DNA of 64,000 nt, from assembly GCF_008704795.1 (NCBI RefSeq), contig NZ_CP023690.1, positions 3,792,501 to 3,856,500 of the forward strand, read 5' to 3'. A program made the position numbers and the translations under genes. The notes under the pieces were generated by a model, which was not told the DNA's origin, searched no databases, and saw nothing but the letters and a program-made list of their open reading frames with translations. Shown here piece by piece: positions 8,091 to 16,618 of this stretch (position 1 is the first letter of the stretch; each line of letters begins with the position of its first letter). Source of the DNA: Streptomyces spectabilis. Its GTDB lineage: Bacteria; Actinomycetota; Actinomycetes; Streptomycetales; Streptomycetaceae.

Positions 8091-8708
8091 ATGCGGACGA
8101 CCAGGGCGAGAGCGGCGTGCGGGGGCGTGCTGCTCGCCGCCCTCGCGCTGGCCGGATGTCAGTGGGGCGGGGACTCGGGTGCCGCCTCGGGGCGGCCCAC
8201 CCTCACCGGTACGGCCGGTGGGCACGGGGCCGTCTTCCTCGGCGCCGACGACTGCGCCTCGCGGGGGCGCGAGCGCGTCACGGAGGTGCCCTGCGGCAGC
8301 GAGCGCGCCGCCGCGCGCGTCATCGCCCGCCACGACGGGCCCGTGGGCGACGGTCCCGCCTGCCCCGGCCGCAGCGACTACGTCCTGCACATCAGCGAGA
8401 GCCGGCCCTCCGTCGACGAGGACGGCGACGGGGAGGTGTCGCGCGGATACGCCTGCATGCGGAACCTGGAGCCGCCGCACCCCGGGGATCCCGGGGGCGG
8501 GGGCGGGCCGCGGACCGTCGTGGGCGACTGTGTGTACGGGGCCGGGCGTGGCGAGGTCCGCGAGACCCCCTGCGACGCCTCGGGCCCCCGCTCCCCGGAG
8601 TACCGCGTCGTGGCGGCGGTCGCCGTCCGCACGGCCTGCGCCCCCGGCACCGCGTTGTACGTCTCCCTGGGCGGGGCCCACCCGGTGGGCTGCGCGATCC
8701 GGGTGTGA
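8091..8708 (+). CDS. Lipoprotein with a duplicated Cys-rich domain (LppU/SCO3897-like)
   Basis: 205 residues. The N-terminus MRTTRARAACGGVLLAALAL continues into AGC, a lipobox with Cys near residue 23, so the protein should be anchored outside the membrane. Two similar units follow. Each has an Asp-Cys start, a V-PC motif about 12 residues later, a Y/R-V-V or ARVIA strand and a late C-P/A-G segment. The first spans about 45-130 (including ACMRNLEPPHPGDPGGGGG), the second about 140-203. This layout matches my memory of actinobacterial LppU/SCO3897 lipoproteins, whose function is unknown. A GGGGCGGGGGG tract precedes the ATG. The gene is convergent with the S37 peptidase. Confidence 0.72.
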   Translation: MRTTRARAACGGVLLAALALAGCQWGGDSGAASGRPTLTGTAGGHGAVFLGADDCASRGRERVTEVPCGSERAAARVIARHDGPVGDGPACPGRSDYVLHISESRPSVDEDGDGEVSRGYACMRNLEPPHPGDPGGGGGPRTVVGDCVYGAGRGEVRETPCDASGPRSPEYRVVAAVAVRTACAPGTALYVSLGGAHPVGCAIRV

Positions 8709-8721
8709 TCCCCTTCCCGAC

Positions 8722-8836
8722 CTGGGGGCTCCGCCCCCAGACCCCCGCTCCTCAAACGCCGGAGAGGCTGAAAACGCTGCCGCAACCGGCGACAGATCCA
8801 GCCCGTCCGGCGTTTGAGGACGAGGCGCGCAGCGCC
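8722..8836. terminator. Bidirectional terminator made of a dispersed repeat pair
   Basis: A perfect hairpin CTGGGGGCTCCGCCCCCAG (8722-8740) is followed by two inverted copies of the 15-base core TCCTCAAACGCCGGA, at 8749-8763 and 8806-8820. It separates two convergent genes. The same core recurs at 16546, 20420, 58460 and 58561. Confidence 0.75.
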
Positions 8837-8838
8837 GA

Positions 8839-10242
8839 TTACGGCCGCAGCGTGCGCTGGCGCTGGCGGTCCAGCTTCGCGTCGTACGGGGCCGGCTTCG
8901 CCGTGGGGACTCCGGCCCAGGCGAGGATGCGCTCGGTGGCCTTGGTGCGGTCGGCGGACGTGAGCCCGGCGACGTTCGCCCCGTGGTTGGCGCCCGGCGC
9001 CGTGAAGACGTGGGAGTCGTGCTTCGCCCCGCGCGCGGGGCGGAACGGCTCCGCGCCCCACGGGTCGTTCTCGCCGTACACGAACATCATCCGGTGGGAG
9101 TTGTGGCGCACCCAGCGGTCGACGTCCTTCATGGCGTGCTTCTGGAAGCTCATCGGGATCTCGCGCGGCACGAAGTTCCGCGGCGGCTGGTAGCCGTAGC
9201 GGCTCAGGTCGGCGAGCCAGGGCTGCTTGATGTCGGGCGAGCCGAGCTGCGTACCGGCCTGGTAGTAGTACGGCGTGTAGTACTCCAGGCCCTGGTCGGC
9301 GTAGGAGGACCAGCCGCCGACCTGCTCGATCCAGTCGAAGAGGGCCTGGTCGCTGACCGTCGCCGCGGTGGGCACCTTCGCGCAGGCGGTCGCCGACTGC
9401 TGGTACTGCCAGAAGCCCCAGTTCACGTCGAGCACGACGGCTTCGAAGGCCTTGTCGAGGTTGCCGATGGTCTTGAAGGTGTAGCCGTTGTCGGCCGCGT
9501 AGGCGGCGTACAGCTTCTCCAGGGGTTCGCGGCGCACCAGCGCCTCGCGCTGCGCGGCCTCGATCTTCGTGCGGCACTCCTTGGTGCCGACGGTCGCGAG
9601 GAAGCGGTCGTAGGCGGAGTCTTCCTTGTTGTTCACGTCGTTGGGCGCGACGTACGCGACGACGCCGTCCATGTCACGCGGGTAGAAGCGCTCGAAGTAC
9701 GTGGCGGTCATGCCGCCCTTGGAGGCGCCGGTGGACAGCCACTTCTTGGCGTAGATCGGCTTGAGCGCCTTGAAGATGCGGTGCTGGTCGCTGGCGGCCT
9801 GCCAGATGTCGAGCTTCTTCCAGTCCGCCGGGGCCGGGCGCGACGGCGTGAAGAAGCGGTACTCCATGGAGACCTGGTTGCCGTCGATGACGCGGGTGGG
9901 CTCGGAGCGGCCCGGGTTGGTGTTCAGGCCGTAGCCCGAGGTGTGGAAGACGGTGGGCCGGGCGGTGTCCTTGTGCAGCACGGTGATGCGCTGCTGGAAG
10001 GTGCCCTTGGCGGGGCGCCGGTGGTCGACCGGCTGTCGGTAGTTCAGGACGAAGAAGCGGTAGCCGTCGTACGGCTTCTCCTCGATGAGGCTCATGCCCT
10101 TGATGGCGAGGAGCCGGTCCTTGATGTCGGTCCTGGCGGCGGGTGCCCCGGACTCGGCGGCGGTGGCCGCCGTGGCTCCGGTGAAGCTCACGGTGCCTAT
10201 CAGCACCACGAGTGACAACACCCATCTGAGCGTCTTGCGCAT
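8839..10242 (-). CDS. Secreted S37-family (PS-10) peptidase
   Basis: 467 residues. A Sec signal peptide is clear: MRKTLRWVLSLVVLIGTVSF, then ATAATAAES with probable cleavage near residue 29. The alpha/beta-hydrolase core carries WLSTGASKGGMTATYFERFY with the nucleophile Ser near residue 174, FVYGENDPWG with the likely Asp, and TAPGANHGANVAG with the His. This combination is the S37 peptidase family first described from Streptomyces tripeptidyl aminopeptidases, which trim N-terminal peptides from secreted proteins outside the cell. Length fits the family. It is monocistronic, convergent with a lipoprotein gene over a strong terminator. Confidence 0.87.
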   Translation of the reverse strand: MRKTLRWVLSLVVLIGTVSFTGATAATAAESGAPAARTDIKDRLLAIKGMSLIEEKPYDGYRFFVLNYRQPVDHRRPAKGTFQQRITVLHKDTARPTVFHTSGYGLNTNPGRSEPTRVIDGNQVSMEYRFFTPSRPAPADWKKLDIWQAASDQHRIFKALKPIYAKKWLSTGASKGGMTATYFERFYPRDMDGVVAYVAPNDVNNKEDSAYDRFLATVGTKECRTKIEAAQREALVRREPLEKLYAAYAADNGYTFKTIGNLDKAFEAVVLDVNWGFWQYQQSATACAKVPTAATVSDQALFDWIEQVGGWSSYADQGLEYYTPYYYQAGTQLGSPDIKQPWLADLSRYGYQPPRNFVPREIPMSFQKHAMKDVDRWVRHNSHRMMFVYGENDPWGAEPFRPARGAKHDSHVFTAPGANHGANVAGLTSADRTKATERILAWAGVPTAKPAPYDAKLDRQRQRTLRP

Positions 10243-10422
10243 GCGTCCTCCCCTGTCGGCGCGGCGATCCCCCGGAACCTAACGGAGCAACTGGCCGCAC
10301 ACCAGGCCGCATTGAGGACAAAGGGGCGATTCAGTGCCATCGGGGGCAGAGGGAAATTCACTTAGGGGACAGCCGGGTCCGCCCAGCGGACGCGCGCCGC
10401 CCCGAGGGCCCGCGCCGCGTCC

Positions 10423-10815
10423 TCAGCAGAGGATCCAGCCCGAGCTGACCCCGCGGCCGCTCACATTGCCCTTGATCCACACGCAGCGGTGGCCCGCGTG
10501 CACCTTCACCGGGCCCGCGAGGCGCACGTAGCGGCCCGCGTCGCGCACGGGGCGGCTGCCGCGCGCCTGCACGCTGACGGACATGGGCTTGCGGTTGCGG
10601 GCGCTCTTCGCGTACGTCACGGCGCAGACGAAGCCGCGCTTCTTGTAGAGGACGACCTTGCCGGTGGCGAAGGTGAGGGTGCGGATCTTCTGGCCGGGGC
10701 AGATCGGGGCGGCCTGCGCCGCGCCCGCGCCGGGGCCCACGAGCGTGAACAGGAGGGCAGCGGCAAGCGCCGCGGCGCCCCCCGCCACGCGGCGCCGTAT
10801 CCGACCACTCTTCAC
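10423..10815 (-). CDS. Small secreted protein resembling spore-associated protein A
   Basis: 130 residues from the GTG at 10815, which has GGGAGGGG seven bases upstream; earlier in-frame starts lack such a site. A signal peptide ends at AQAAP near residue 38. The mature part has four cysteines and the order CPGQKI, KVVLYKKRGFVCAVTYAK, SVSVQARGSR, YVRLAGPVKVHAGHRCVWIKG. The arrangement of a K-V-LY strand, C-V-T, an E/Q-x-x-G segment and Y-x-x-AGPV-x-x-C resembles SapA-type spore-associated proteins as I remember them, but this is by eye. Function unknown. Confidence 0.62.
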   Translation of the reverse strand: MKSGRIRRRVAGGAAALAAALLFTLVGPGAGAAQAAPICPGQKIRTLTFATGKVVLYKKRGFVCAVTYAKSARNRKPMSVSVQARGSRPVRDAGRYVRLAGPVKVHAGHRCVWIKGNVSGRGVSSGWILC

Positions 10816-10974
10816 GATGACCCCTCCCGCCACCCCGGCCTCAGCGTACGGACGTACGGACGCCGGACAACCATCCGACGGTTGCGGAATGGTCCCTGCC
10901 ATTTTCCAGGTTTGACACAACTTCCCTTAGCCACCCGTGGTCGAAGGGATCAGAGCGTGAAAGGCAGGACTCCG

Positions 10975-11514
10975 ATGACCCCGATGACCCCGACACGACC
11001 GTTACGCCGCGGCTCCGGCCCCCGCAGTCCCCGCCTGCTCGTCGCCGCCGCCCTCCTCGCCTCCGTGGCCGCCGTGCCGTCCGCGGCCTCCGCGACGCCC
11101 GAGACCGGCGCACCGGCCGCCGCGCCCGCCGCCGAGCCGGGCAAGGCGCCCGCCCGCAGCGGCAGCCCGGGCCCCGCCTACGAGCGGGTCGCCCACTTCT
11201 ACGGCGCCTACGTCGACGTGGCGAACGACCCCGGCTCCAACAAGGCCGCCGCCGCCCTGCGCACCTTCTATCTGACGGCCGACCTGCGCGGGCGGCTGCT
11301 CGACTGGGAGCGGCGCCACGACGCCGACGGCGTGCTGCGCGCGCAGCACGTGCCGAGCGCCTGGCGCGTGACGGCGGGCGACAGCGGCATGGGCAAGACG
11401 ACCTCGACGGTGCGCCTGACCTGGGGCACCGGCGCCGAGCGCACGTACACCTATCTGTCGGTCCAGTCCGATCTGGCGACCCGCACGATCACCGACATCA
11501 AGTCGAAGTACTGA
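10975..11514 (+). CDS. Secreted protein of unknown function
   Basis: 179 residues from ATG 10975. An earlier in-frame start at 10489 would run through the regulatory region of the neighbouring gene and is not supported. Residues 1-35 form a signal peptide (SPRLLVAAALLASVAAVPSA), followed by an Ala/Pro linker and a compact domain, YERVAHFYGAYVDVANDP through RLTWGTGAERTYTYLSVQSD. It looks like an alpha/beta sandwich with YxRV...FYGAY at its start, suggestive of a secreted NTF2-like or DUF3828-like domain, but I do not recognise the family. It is divergent from the SapA-like gene and its last 17 bases overlap the 3' end of a TetR gene. Confidence 0.7.
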   Translation: MTPMTPTRPLRRGSGPRSPRLLVAAALLASVAAVPSAASATPETGAPAAAPAAEPGKAPARSGSPGPAYERVAHFYGAYVDVANDPGSNKAAAALRTFYLTADLRGRLLDWERRHDADGVLRAQHVPSAWRVTAGDSGMGKTTSTVRLTWGTGAERTYTYLSVQSDLATRTITDIKSKY

Positions 11515-12082
11515 GACCGCGCAGGACCTCCCGCACGAGGTCCCCGCTCCGCTCGACGTCCGCGTCGTCGAACCCCATGAGGAAGCGGTAGTACACCGGC
11601 GCGTAGAAGAGGTCGACCATGACGGCCGTGGGCACGTCGGCGCGGAGCTGTCCGGCGGCGACGGCCCGGTCGAGCCGCTCCCGGCACACGCGGACGCGCG
11701 GGTCGACGATGATCTCGCGGACGGTCTCCATCAGCTCGGGGTCGCTCTGGGCCTCGCCGATGATGCCGCGGTAGACCCGGCCGAGGTCGCCGGTGAGCAT
11801 GGCCGTCACCGAGGTGATCTGGGCGGCGAGGTCGGCCGCGACGTCCCCGGTGTCGGGGAGGTCCGACGCCGCGCCGAGCCGTTCGTCCAGGGCGTCGAGC
11901 GCCACCGCGCCCTTGCAGGACCACCAGCGGTAGATCGTGGGCTTTCCGACACCGGCCCGGGAGGCGATGGCCTCGATGGTCAGCTTCGCGTAGCCCTTGC
12001 TCGTCGCCAGCTCGTAGACCGCGTCCAGGACCGCTCGGCGGGCGCGTTCGCTGCGTCGTTCGCTGCTGGGCTCAGGGGGCAT
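11498..12082 (-). CDS. TetR-family repressor
   Basis: 194 residues. Residues 14-60 are a TetR helix-turn-helix: RRAVLDAVYELATSKGYAKL, then IEAIASRAGVGKPTIYRWW. The C-terminal two-thirds (DTGDVAADLAAQITSVTAML onward) match the TetR_C ligand-binding type with VPTAVMVDLFYAPVYYRFL. It is divergent from the ridA-type gene, and the shared region contains an excellent promoter with a palindrome at its start point (12121-12178), so it is most likely the repressor of that gene. The inducer is unknown. The 3' end overlaps the convergent secreted-protein gene by 17 bases. Confidence 0.92.
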   Translation of the reverse strand: MPPEPSSERRSERARRAVLDAVYELATSKGYAKLTIEAIASRAGVGKPTIYRWWSCKGAVALDALDERLGAASDLPDTGDVAADLAAQITSVTAMLTGDLGRVYRGIIGEAQSDPELMETVREIIVDPRVRVCRERLDRAVAAGQLRADVPTAVMVDLFYAPVYYRFLMGFDDADVERSGDLVREVLRGLSTST

Positions 12083-12120
12083 GCCGCCACCCTACCCCAG
12101 GCGTGACGTTACGTTTCGTT

Positions 12121-12150
12121 TTGACAAGAGGCCCGGGGTCGCTCTAGCTT
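12121..12150 (+). promoter_or_regulatory. Sigma-70-type promoter of the RidA-family gene
   Basis: TTGACA at 12121-12126 is a consensus -35 box. TAGCTT at 12145-12150 is a good -10 box for the Streptomyces TANNNT pattern, with an 18-base spacer. The expected start point at about 12157 falls at the edge of the TetR palindrome. Confidence 0.72.
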
Positions 12151-12158
12151 TCACTCAC

Positions 12159-12178
12159 GTTACGGAACGTTTCGTAAC
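12159..12178. promoter_or_regulatory. Probable TetR operator
   Basis: GTTACGGAACGTTTCGTAAC is palindromic at nine of ten pairs. A related half-site, ACGTTTCGT, lies at 12111-12119, just before the -35 box. A repressor bound at 12159-12178 would block start-site clearance of the promoter at 12121-12150. The adjacent TetR gene is the obvious candidate; this is inferred. Confidence 0.75.
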
Positions 12179-12226
12179 GCCGACATCGGGCCCGTCCGCC
12201 GGACCCGTCGAGCAAAGGGGAGAGCC

Positions 12227-12652
12227 ATGTCGAACGACCGGAGCACCGCCGCCGGGGCCCGCATCGAGAAGGTCGCCACCACGCCGGACTGGTACGCGTC
12301 GTACCGGATCTCGCAGGCCGTGAAGGCCGGCGGGTTCGTGTACGTGTCGGGCCAGGCGGGCTTCGACGAGGACGGGACCACCGTTGAGGGCGGCTTCCTC
12401 GCCCAGGGCAGGCAGGCGTTCCGCAACGTGGCGCGGGTCCTGGAGGCCGCGGGGCTGACCTTCGCCGACGTGGTGAAGGTGGGCATCTTCGTGCGCGGCA
12501 TGGCGGAGAACCTGCCGCACACCATCACGCTGCGCGAGGAGTTCCTGGCCGAGCCCTACCCCGCCGACACCCTCGTCGAGGTCGTCTCGCTCGCGCAGCC
12601 CGACTGGCTGATCGAGGTCGAGGTCATCGCGCTCGACCGGACGGCAGCGTAA
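12227..12652 (+). CDS. RidA/YjgF-family protein
   Basis: 141 residues, with ribosome site GGGGAGAGCC before the ATG. The RidA fold is visible: YRISQAVKAGGFVYVSGQAG near residues 27-46, FRNVARVLEAAGLTFADVVK near 66-85, and VEVVSLAQPDWLIEVEVIAL at the end. RidA proteins hydrolyse reactive enamine/imine intermediates such as 2-aminoacrylate, but that needs an Arg near the C-terminus (an RxxV motif). Here the corresponding stretch is DWLIEVEVIAL, with no obvious Arg, so this may be a non-canonical member of the family with a different substrate. It is the only gene of its transcription unit and is probably derepressed by the divergent TetR protein. Confidence 0.88.
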   Translation: MSNDRSTAAGARIEKVATTPDWYASYRISQAVKAGGFVYVSGQAGFDEDGTTVEGGFLAQGRQAFRNVARVLEAAGLTFADVVKVGIFVRGMAENLPHTITLREEFLAEPYPADTLVEVVSLAQPDWLIEVEVIALDRTAA

Positions 12653-12671
12653 CGGCCCGGGAGGGCCGGGC

Positions 12672-15600
12672 TCAGGCCTCGACCGGCTCCCCCACGAACG
12701 TGCGCCACAGCTTCGCGTACTGGCCGTCGCGGGCGAGCAGTTCGTCGTGGGTGCCGTCCTCCGCGACCCGGCCGTGGTCCATCACGATCACGCGGTCCGC
12801 GCGGGCTGCCGTGGTCAGGCGGTGGGCCACCACCAGCGTGGTGCGCTTGCCCGCGATGCGGTCGGTGGCCAGGTTGACCTGGGCCTCGGTGGCGAGGTCG
12901 AGCGCCGCGGTGGCCTCGTCGAGGAGCAGGATGTCGGGGTCGACCAGCTCCGCGCGGGCCAGGGCGATGAGCTGGCGCTGCCCCGCCGACAGGTTGCGGC
13001 CGCGCTCGGCCACCTCGTGCAGATAGCCGCCGTCGAGCGTGGCGATCATGTCGTGCGCACCGACCGCGCGGGCCGCCGCCTCGACCGCCGCGTCGGTGGC
13101 GTCGGGGCGGCCGTAGGCGATGGCGTCGCGCAGGGTGCCCGCGAACAGGTACGCCTCCTGCGGCACGACGCCGAGCCGGTGCCGGTACGCGGTCAGGTCG
13201 AGGGCCCGCAGATCGGTGCCGTCGACGGTGACGCGGCCGCCCGTGGGGTCGTAGAACCGGGCGACGAGCTTGACCAGGGTGGACTTGCCCGCGCCGGTCT
13301 CGCCGACGAAGGCGACGGTCTGGCCCGCGGGGATGCGCAGGTCGATGCCGCTGAGCGCGGTCTCCGCCGCGGCGGCGGTGCCGTCGGCCGCCGCGTCCGC
13401 CTCGCCGGAGTAGGCGAACTCGACCTCCTCGAAGGCGATCTCGCCGCGCAGGGACAGCACGTCGAGCGGCTCGTCCGGGGCCTTCGTCGAGGTCGGCTCG
13501 CGCAGCAGCTCCTGGATGCGGCCGAGCGACACGGTGGCCTGCTGGTAGCCGTCGAAGACCTGGGACAGCTGCTGCACGGGGGCGAAGAACAGGTCGATGT
13601 AGAGCAGATAGGCGACGAGGGCGCCGGTCGTCAGGGTGCCCGCGTCCACGCGGTGCGCGCCCACGATCAGGACGGCGACGACCGCGACCGAGGACAGCAG
13701 CTGCACGAACGGGAAGTACACCGAGATCAGCCACTGGCCGCGCACCCGCGCCCGGCGGTAGTCGTCGCTGCGGGCCGCGAACCGGGCGCCGCCGGTCCGC
13801 TCGCGCCGGAACGCCTGCACGATCCGCAGCCCGGCCACGGTCTCCTGGAGGTCGGCGTTGACCACGGACACGCGCTCACGCGCCAGTTCGTACGCCTTCA
13901 CGCTCGACCTGCGGAAGAAGAAGGTGCCGACGACGAGCGGCGGGAGCGTCGCGAAGACGACGAGCGCCAGCTGGAGGTCGATCACGAGCAGGGCGGCCAT
14001 GATGCCGAAGAAGGTGACGACGGAGACGAACGCGGTGACGAGCCCGGTCTGCAGGAACGTGGACAGGGCGTCCACGTCCGTCGTCATCCGGGTCATGATG
14101 CGCCCGGTCAGCTCCCGCTCGTAGTAGTCGAGCCCGAGGCGCTGGAGCTGCGCGAAGATCTTCAGCCGCAGCGAGTACAGGACGCGTTCGCCGGTGCGGC
14201 CCGTCATCCGCATCTCGCCGGTCTGCGCCAGCCACTGCACGGCGACGGCGGCGAGCGCGAGCCCCGATGCGGCCCACACCGCGCCGAGCGCGGTCTGCGA
14301 GACGCCCTCGTCGATGCCGTGCCGGATGAGGACGGGAAGGAGCAGGCCCATGCCCGCGTCCACGGCGACGAGCGCCAGGCTGAGCAGCAGCGGGAGGCCG
14401 AAGCCGCGCAGGAGCCGGCGCAGGCCGTAGGCCTCCTCGGGGGCGACGGCCCGTGCCTCGTCGATGTCCGGCGTGTCGACGGCGGGCGGCAGGGCGTCGA
14501 CCTGCGCGAGCAGCTCGGGCGTGGCCGGGGCCCCGGCGAGGGCGGCGTCCTTGGGCTCGCGGTCGCCCGTCCATAGGCGCGGCGTGATGCCGCGCTCGGC
14601 GTCGAACTCGGCGTCCAGCTCGTCGCGTACGGAGGTGTCCTCGGGGGCCTGTGCCGTGCGGGGCACGGTGTGGCCGGGCGAGACGCCGCCGAGCTCGTCC
14701 GGGTCGGTGAGCAGGCGCCGGTACAGCGGCGAGGTGCGCTCGAGGTCGGCGTGCGTACCGATGGCGGCGAGGCGGCCGCCGTCGAGGACGGCGATGCGGT
14801 CGGCGAGATTCAGCGTGGAGCGCCGGTGCGCGATCAGCAGGGTGGTCCGGCCCGCCATGACCTGCGCGAGCGCCTCGTGGATCTCGTGCTCCACCCGGGC
14901 GTCCACCGCGGAGGTGGCGTCGTCGAGCACAAGCAGGCGCGGGTCGGTGAGGATGGCGCGGGCGAGCGCGACGCGCTGGCGCTGGCCGCCGGAGAGGGTG
15001 AGCCCGTGCTCGCCGACCTTGGTGGCGTAGCCGTCGGGCAGCTCGCTGATGAAACGGTCCGCCTGGGCGGCGCGTGCGGCCCGCTCGATCTCCTCGTCCG
15101 TCGCCTCCGGGTGTCCGTACGCGATGTTGGCGCGCACGGTGTCGGAGAAGAGGAAGGAGTCCTCGGGCACGAGGCCGATCGCGGCGCGCAGGGAGTCCTG
15201 CGTCAGCTCGCGCACGTCGTGGCCGCCGATGAGGACGGCGCCGCGCGTCACGTCGTAGAAGCGGGGAAGCAGCAGCGAGACGGTGGACTTGCCGCTGCCG
15301 GACGAGCCGACCACGGCGAGGGTCTCGCCGGCGCGGATCTCGAAGCTGAGCCCGTCGAGGACGGGCTTCCCCTCGTCGTCGTAGGAGAACGCCACGTCGT
15401 CGAACTCGACGGTCGCGGGGGCGTCGGCGGGCAGCTCCTTGGTGCCGTCCGCGATGGCGGGCCGGGTGTCGATCAGCTCCAGGACGCGCTCGGCGCCCGC
15501 GCGGGCCTGCTGGCCGACGGTCAGGACCATGGCGAGCATCCGCACCGGGCCGACGAGCTGGGCGAGGTAGGTGGAGAACGCGACGAAGGTGCCGAGCGTG

Positions 15601-16424
15601 ATCTCCCCCTCGACCGCGAGCCAGCCGCCGAGCGCCAGCATCGCGACCTGCCCGAGGGTGGGCACGGCCTGGAGGGCGGGCGTGTAGCGGGAGTTGAGCC
15701 GGATGGTGCGCAGGCGCCCGGCGAAGAGCCTGCGGCCGACCTCGCGCAGCTTCCCGGTCTCCTGCTCCTCCTGCCCGAAGCCCTTCACCACGCGCACGCC
15801 GCTGACGGCCCCGTCCACGACGCCCGCGACGGCCGCGGCCTGCGCCTGCGCGTACCAGGTCGCCGGGTGCAGCCGGGTGCGGCTGCGGCGGGCGATCCAC
15901 CACAGGGCGGGCGCGACGGCGAGCGCGACGAGGGTGAGCGGCAGCGAGAGCCAGGCCATGATCGCCAGGGACATCGCGAACAGCAGGACGTTCCCGATGG
16001 TCATGGGCAGCATGAACAGCAGGCCCTGGATCAGCTGGAGGTCACTGGTGGCGCGCCCCACGACCTGCCCGGTGGACAGCTCGCCCTGGCGCCTGCCGTC
16101 GAGCGCGGTGATGGTGTCGTACATCTCCGTGCGCAGGTCGTGCTGCACGTCGAGGGCGAGGCGGCCGCCGTAGTAGCGGCGGATGTACGTCATGACGTAG
16201 ACGAGGGCGGCGGCGCCGAGCAGGGCGCCCGCCCAGGGGCCCATGGACCGGCTGTGGTCGCCGATCACGTCGTCGATGACGACCTTGGTGAGCAGCGGGA
16301 CCACGGCCATGACGGCCATGCCCCCGAGGGACGAGCCGAGCGCGAGCACCACGTCCTTGGGGTAGCGCCAGGCGTACCCCCACAGCCGTCTCGCCCAGCC
16401 CTGCCGCTCCGGCCGCTCCGTCAC
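12672..16424 (-). CDS. Single-chain ABC exporter: two fused membrane-ATPase halves
   Basis: 1250 residues from the GTG at 16424, chosen for its GGGAGGAA site. Two complete half-transporters are fused. TMD1 is ~20-310 and NBD1 has Walker A VVGSSGSGKST (~371), signature LSGGQRQR and Walker B LLVLDDATSAVD. After a linker, TMD2 is ~660-930 and NBD2 has Walker A FVGETGAGKST (~1039), signature LSAGQRQL and Walker B ILLLDEATAALD. NBD1 has Asp where the catalytic Glu is expected and NBD2 has an altered signature. These two features meet in one composite site, the classic degenerate site of heterodimeric multidrug exporters. Such genes usually occur as separate pairs. Substrate unknown; drug or lipid export is likely. 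Confidence 0.92.
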   Translation of the reverse strand: MTERPERQGWARRLWGYAWRYPKDVVLALGSSLGGMAVMAVVPLLTKVVIDDVIGDHSRSMGPWAGALLGAAALVYVMTYIRRYYGGRLALDVQHDLRTEMYDTITALDGRRQGELSTGQVVGRATSDLQLIQGLLFMLPMTIGNVLLFAMSLAIMAWLSLPLTLVALAVAPALWWIARRSRTRLHPATWYAQAQAAAVAGVVDGAVSGVRVVKGFGQEEQETGKLREVGRRLFAGRLRTIRLNSRYTPALQAVPTLGQVAMLALGGWLAVEGEITLGTFVAFSTYLAQLVGPVRMLAMVLTVGQQARAGAERVLELIDTRPAIADGTKELPADAPATVEFDDVAFSYDDEGKPVLDGLSFEIRAGETLAVVGSSGSGKSTVSLLLPRFYDVTRGAVLIGGHDVRELTQDSLRAAIGLVPEDSFLFSDTVRANIAYGHPEATDEEIERAARAAQADRFISELPDGYATKVGEHGLTLSGGQRQRVALARAILTDPRLLVLDDATSAVDARVEHEIHEALAQVMAGRTTLLIAHRRSTLNLADRIAVLDGGRLAAIGTHADLERTSPLYRRLLTDPDELGGVSPGHTVPRTAQAPEDTSVRDELDAEFDAERGITPRLWTGDREPKDAALAGAPATPELLAQVDALPPAVDTPDIDEARAVAPEEAYGLRRLLRGFGLPLLLSLALVAVDAGMGLLLPVLIRHGIDEGVSQTALGAVWAASGLALAAVAVQWLAQTGEMRMTGRTGERVLYSLRLKIFAQLQRLGLDYYERELTGRIMTRMTTDVDALSTFLQTGLVTAFVSVVTFFGIMAALLVIDLQLALVVFATLPPLVVGTFFFRRSSVKAYELARERVSVVNADLQETVAGLRIVQAFRRERTGGARFAARSDDYRRARVRGQWLISVYFPFVQLLSSVAVVAVLIVGAHRVDAGTLTTGALVAYLLYIDLFFAPVQQLSQVFDGYQQATVSLGRIQELLREPTSTKAPDEPLDVLSLRGEIAFEEVEFAYSGEADAAADGTAAAAETALSGIDLRIPAGQTVAFVGETGAGKSTLVKLVARFYDPTGGRVTVDGTDLRALDLTAYRHRLGVVPQEAYLFAGTLRDAIAYGRPDATDAAVEAAARAVGAHDMIATLDGGYLHEVAERGRNLSAGQRQLIALARAELVDPDILLLDEATAALDLATEAQVNLATDRIAGKRTTLVVAHRLTTAARADRVIVMDHGRVAEDGTHDELLARDGQYAKLWRTFVGEPVEA

Positions 16425-16570
16425 CGCGTTCCTCCCGCCGTCCTGACCTGCCGAGAGGCCCAACACGGCGGGGGCCCGATTTCATCCCGCCGCAACAAAA
16501 CGACGGGCTCTGCGCCGCGCGGGCCCGTCGCCGCTCCGCGGCTCGTCCTCAAACGCCGGACGGGCTTTTC

Positions 16571-16604
16571 CCCACCCGCCCGCCGCTGGGGGCGGGCGGG
16601 TGGG
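16571..16604 (-). terminator. 14-bp stem terminator of the serine hydrolase gene
   Basis: CCCACCCGCCCGCC (16571-16584) and GGCGGGCGGGTGGG (16591-16604) form a perfect 14-bp stem with a six-base loop, 15 bases beyond the hydrolase stop. A copy of the dispersed core TCCTCAAACGCCGGA lies beside it at 16546-16560. Confidence 0.8.
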
Positions 16605-16618
16605 TGGGGATCCGGGAG

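Noticed and set aside
4884..8681. A 1265-codon open frame on the minus strand
   Set aside because: It runs antisense through LysR, NagZ and the lipoprotein gene; composition is Arg/Gly/Asp-rich without any domain. High-GC codon bias opens such frames.
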